A stretch of DNA of 64,000 bases from M3007 sp964550795 (lineage in GTDB: Bacteria; Bacteroidota; Bacteroidia; Chitinophagales; Saprospiraceae), in the NCBI GenBank assembly GCA_964550795.1, contig CAZKBH010000001.1, positions 1 through 64,000 on the forward strand, given 5' to 3'. Positions 63,468 through 64,000 of the stretch are shown here, one piece after another (within the stretch, counting starts at the first letter, position 1; each line of letters opens with the position of its first letter). A program made the translations under genes and the position numbers. The notes beneath the pieces were generated by a model, which was not told where the DNA came from, searched no databases, and was given only the letters and a program-made list of their open reading frames with translations.

Positions 63468-64000
63468 ATGCGCATCCTCCTCTTCCTAACTGCACTTTTC
63501 CAGCCGTTTTTGATCCATGCACAACAAGGCAATCAGCCCGCACAGCCAATAACGGAGGCTGCAGGCAAAACAGTAGCGGCATCTTTCCCGGAATCCTGGT
63601 CGGGAAATTGGACCGGCACACTCAATATTTTCAGTTCCAAAGGCAAAGTCCAGTCTGTAGATATGACCATAGAAATCCACAAAATTGATACTTCCACAGA
63701 GGGAAGATATACTTTTGGAATAGTTTACGGTTCCAAAACGGAAGATTGGAGGCCTTATGAATTGTTGCCAGTCGCTCCCGAAAGAGGGATTTGGCGGATA
63801 GATGAAAAGAATACCATCGCGATGGAAAGTTACCTTTACGGACCTAAATTTCTTTGTTGGTTTTCGGTGCAAGGCAGTCGAGTCCTTTGTACGTATGAAA
63901 AAACCAGCGATGATACGATGGTATTCGAGGTCATTTCTGGCACGGAAACTGCGATAAGTATTACGGGCAATGTGACAATCGCTGAGGAGCAGATTCCAGA
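63468..64000 (+). CDS. secreted protein of unknown function, 3'-truncated by the window end
   Basis: 177 residues visible, open to the window end. Begins MRILLFLTALFQPFLIHAQQ, a signal peptide. The visible part (SWSGNWTGTLNIFSSKGKVQ, VDMTIEIHKID, RYTFGIVYGSK) looks like a beta-rich lipocalin-type or other small barrel fold that binds a ligand; this is only an impression. The leader contains a 31-bp dispersed element. Confidence 0.7.
   Translation, partial: MRILLFLTALFQPFLIHAQQGNQPAQPITEAAGKTVAASFPESWSGNWTGTLNIFSSKGKVQSVDMTIEIHKIDTSTEGRYTFGIVYGSKTEDWRPYELLPVAPERGIWRIDEKNTIAMESYLYGPKFLCWFSVQGSRVLCTYEKTSDDTMVFEVISGTETAISITGNVTIAEEQIP

Overview
The window comes from a Bacteroidota genome, most likely of the Saprospiraceae/Haliscomenobacter type (family placement is inference). 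Signs are: three proteins ending in type IX secretion (T9SS) sorting domains plus the remnant of a fourth; a SusC/SusD pair; mevalonate diphosphate decarboxylase; a fused E1 alpha/beta 2-oxoacid dehydrogenase; GC near 50 percent; and many Bacteroidota-type -7 promoter boxes (TAnnTTTG) just upstream of genes. Two 10-N scaffold gaps (8741-8750, 26371-26380) and several single-base frame breaks suggest a draft or metagenome assembly.

Layout. 1-8.2 kb: a broken photolyase, a NAPRT-like protein, a secreted unknown, dapF, an HtrA/Deg protease, hldD, a LytS-type histidine kinase and a CsaA-like protein. 8.2-13.7 kb: a secreted ELWxxDGT-repeat protein and a GH31 alpha-glucosidase. 13.8-24.3 kb: an ECF sigma factor with a membrane-anchored beta-barrel partner, an RDD membrane protein, a methyltransferase, a peptidoglycan hydrolase with an unknown partner, an OmpR-type response regulator, glyA and a parvulin-type chaperone. 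24.5-30.3 kb: a T9SS remnant, a hibernation factor, aldehyde dehydrogenase, fused E1 and nadR. 30.6-37.5 kb: susC-susD, murB and a secreted unknown. 37.6-43.6 kb: prolyl oligopeptidase, a repeat-dense intergenic region and a large adhesin-like T9SS protein. 43.8-54.5 kb: an acidic small protein, CRY-DASH, full-length metH, a secreted GH13 amylase, a ferredoxin and recF. 54.9-64 kb: di-haem cytochrome c peroxidase, a PASTA protein, mvaD, an M1 peptidase, a DUF4153 membrane protein and a truncated secreted protein.

Most of this is ordinary core metabolism and envelope biology: cell wall (dapF, murB, glucosaminidase, PASTA), LPS (hldD), one-carbon metabolism (glyA, metH), NAD metabolism (nadR, NAPRT-like), and polysaccharide use (GH31, GH13, SusCD). 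No phage, CRISPR, IS transposase, toxin-antitoxin or defence genes were seen, and no RNA gene was found.

The unusual signal is in the spaces between genes. A family of 9-bp minisatellites (units such as ATTGACCAC, ATTCCCCAC, ATTGATTCG) sits at five intergenic sites. Four lie directly behind stop codons, and one lies in the ferredoxin/recF divergent promoter region. A related-looking C-rich repeat splits the photolyase at the junction of its two domains. There are also REP-like palindromes, a 62-bp tandem hairpin array, an inverted pair of 48-bp GC-rich elements, -7 boxes placed so close to start codons that dapF, glyA, recF and the ferredoxin may be leaderless or nearly so, and two divergent gene pairs with interleaved, face-to-face -7 boxes.
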